In this document: piece by piece, positions 62,901-64,000 of the stretch
How positions within the stretch are numbered: position 1 is the stretch's first letter
Layout of the letters: each line of letters begins with the position of its first letter
Assembly: GCF_000143415.4 (NCBI RefSeq)
Contig: NW_003314385.1
Span: 161,649 to 225,648 of the forward strand
DNA length: 64,000 nt
Source of the DNA: Selaginella moellendorffii
Taxonomy: Eukaryota; Streptophyta; Lycopodiopsida; Selaginellales; Selaginellaceae
Direction of reading: 5' to 3'
Position numbers and translations under genes: made by a program
The notes under the pieces: generated by a model
Seen by the model: the letters and a program-made list of their open reading frames with translations, nothing else
The model's database searches: none
What the model was told of the DNA's origin: nothing

Positions 62901-64000
62901 TTGCTGCCATTTCTTCGGCATCCAACTGATACGGCTCTCTATGTTCAGAGAACGAGGATTTGTGGCATAGATGTTAGACAGAAGAATGTATGGAGCTGCC
63001 GTCTCCTCGAGCTCTAAAAAGTTGTCCATGATGCTGGCTCCGAGCTGAACGTCGCCATGGAGGTTGCAAGAACCCAGCAGTGACGTCCAGGCGGCGGAGT
63101 TTGGTAGGCACGGCATGCTTCGTATCAGCATCTCGGCTTGCACTAGCAGCCCGGCTCGTCCCAGACAATCGGCAATGCAGCAGAAGTGTTCCACCTCTGG
63201 GACCAGCCCGTGATCCTGCTGCATTGAAATGAAGCAGTCCCTCCCTCCATCAACGTAGCCTTCGTAGCTGCAAGCGGCAAGAACTATCTGCAACGTTGCT
63301 TCATCCGGAGTCGGGCAGCTCTCCAAGTTCATCACGTGAAAAATCTCGAGCGCCTGACGGCAGTGTCCATCTTGTGCGTAAGCTTGGATCATCAAGTTCC
63401 ACAACAGCAAACTCTTCGTTGGACACCTGTTGAATAGATCTCTAGCGTGCTCCATCTTTCCGGCTTGGGCGTAAGACGTTACCATGACTGACCACGTAAC
63501 CGCGTTCTTCTCGTTCGGGAAACCATCGAATATGTCTCTAGCCATAGTCAGCTGACCGTGGTAAGCATACACGGCCATCATGATCGTCCACGAGATCACT
63601 GTTTGCTCCGGCGAGTTGTCGAACATAAACTTGGCTTCCGCAAGTGATGATCCTCCGAATCCATAGGCCGCGGACATGGTGTTCCACGACACGCTCGTAT
63701 GCTGCGCCATCCTCTTGAAAACCACCTTTGCTAGCTCCAAGTCTCCAACGTTTGTGTAGGCGTTCATGAGCGAGTTCCAAGAGATGAAGTCCCTCAGCGC
63801 CATCGCGTCAAAAAGCTTTTTTGCGTCACCAATCTGATCTTCCACCGCGTAGGCAGCCAGCATGGCATTCATGGAAACAATGTCCGGGTGTTCCATGCGA
63901 TCAAAGAGAAGCTTTGCTTGCTCCAAGTTCCCAACCTGTGCATACGAAGAGATTATAAAGTTGTAAGAAACGACATGAAAATGCGGCATTTTCTCAAAGA
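62886..64000 (-). CDS. PPR protein, cut by the right edge
   Basis: The reverse frame is open from the edge to a stop at 62886. It enters the window inside a repeat (FEKMPHFHVVSYNFIISSYA), so the true N-terminus is outside; the Met at 63989 is internal. About eight repeats follow (SWNSLMNAYTNVGDLELAKV, TWSVMVTSYAQAGKMEHARD), then HFCCIADCLGRAGLLVQAEM, MPCLPNSAAWTSLLGSCNLH and APYILLSNIYATNP, an E1-like region. The last about 20 residues (ESRISWMPKKWQQRSWP) read into the antisense of a broken WD40 fragment, so the original C-terminus has been replaced; whether this harms the protein is unclear. Confidence 0.85.
   Translation of the reverse strand, partial: FEKMPHFHVVSYNFIISSYAQVGNLEQAKLLFDRMEHPDIVSMNAMLAAYAVEDQIGDAKKLFDAMALRDFISWNSLMNAYTNVGDLELAKVVFKRMAQHTSVSWNTMSAAYGFGGSSLAEAKFMFDNSPEQTVISWTIMMAVYAYHGQLTMARDIFDGFPNEKNAVTWSVMVTSYAQAGKMEHARDLFNRCPTKSLLLWNLMIQAYAQDGHCRQALEIFHVMNLESCPTPDEATLQIVLAACSYEGYVDGGRDCFISMQQDHGLVPEVEHFCCIADCLGRAGLLVQAEMLIRSMPCLPNSAAWTSLLGSCNLHGDVQLGASIMDNFLELEETAAPYILLSNIYATNPRSLNIESRISWMPKKWQQRSWP

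Overview
The window looks like nuclear DNA of a land plant, most probably a lycophyte of the Selaginella type. The reasons are the very dense pentatricopeptide (PPR) content (seven genes or edge-truncated genes plus one broken copy), mostly intronless PPR genes, very short introns (about 42-155 nt) in the other genes, GC-rich third codon positions in genes, and AT-rich decayed retrotransposons between them. Species assignment is inference; no similarity search was run.

Layout. 1-7.7 kb is a junkyard: the 5' end of an unknown gene at the left edge, a non-LTR reverse transcriptase scrap, two decayed copies of a dynamin-related (DRP4-like) gene, a gypsy-type 3' end and a PPR fragment, with one intact UDP-glycosyltransferase (4666-6072). 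7.9-32.7 kb is gene-dense: five PPR proteins, a filament-like coiled-coil protein (FPP), an LRR receptor-like kinase, PGR5 (a short two-exon gene easily missed), an unknown 311-aa protein, a subtilase, ribosomal protein eL42, a plastid-type membrane protein (possibly MCD1) and an ATL-type RING-H2 ligase. 33.3-34.4 kb holds an extremely AT-rich intact ORF for a secreted protein with a GNA-type lectin domain, unlike its neighbours in composition. 34.9-40.9 kb is a decayed Ty3/gypsy element carrying a second, GC-richer non-coding insertion with its own tRNA-type primer-binding site and 180-bp tandem repeats. 42.1-56.2 kb is again gene-dense: an SC35-type SR splicing factor, two PPR genes, a second subtilase, a small secreted cysteine-rich protein, a HAT/TPR-repeat protein and an MSI1/RBBP4-type WD40 protein. 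56.2-62.9 kb contains successive broken copies of the HAT-MSI pair and small copia-type LTRs; a PPR gene runs off the right edge.

Themes. Many genes point to organelle work: PPR RNA-binding proteins, PGR5 (cyclic electron flow), the HAT protein and the MCD1-like protein. Two head-to-head pairs share short promoters (eL42 with the MCD1-like gene; SC35 with a PPR gene). The most notable structure is in the SC35 gene. It has two equal-length (67 nt) tandem versions of the exon encoding the end of the RRM, separated by only 42 nt. Only inclusion of exactly one version keeps the frame, which is the architecture of mutually exclusive splicing. Two other genes use three GC-AG introns, two of which are in frame and stop-free. 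Exon boundaries were placed by hand from splice consensus, reading frame and protein-family knowledge.
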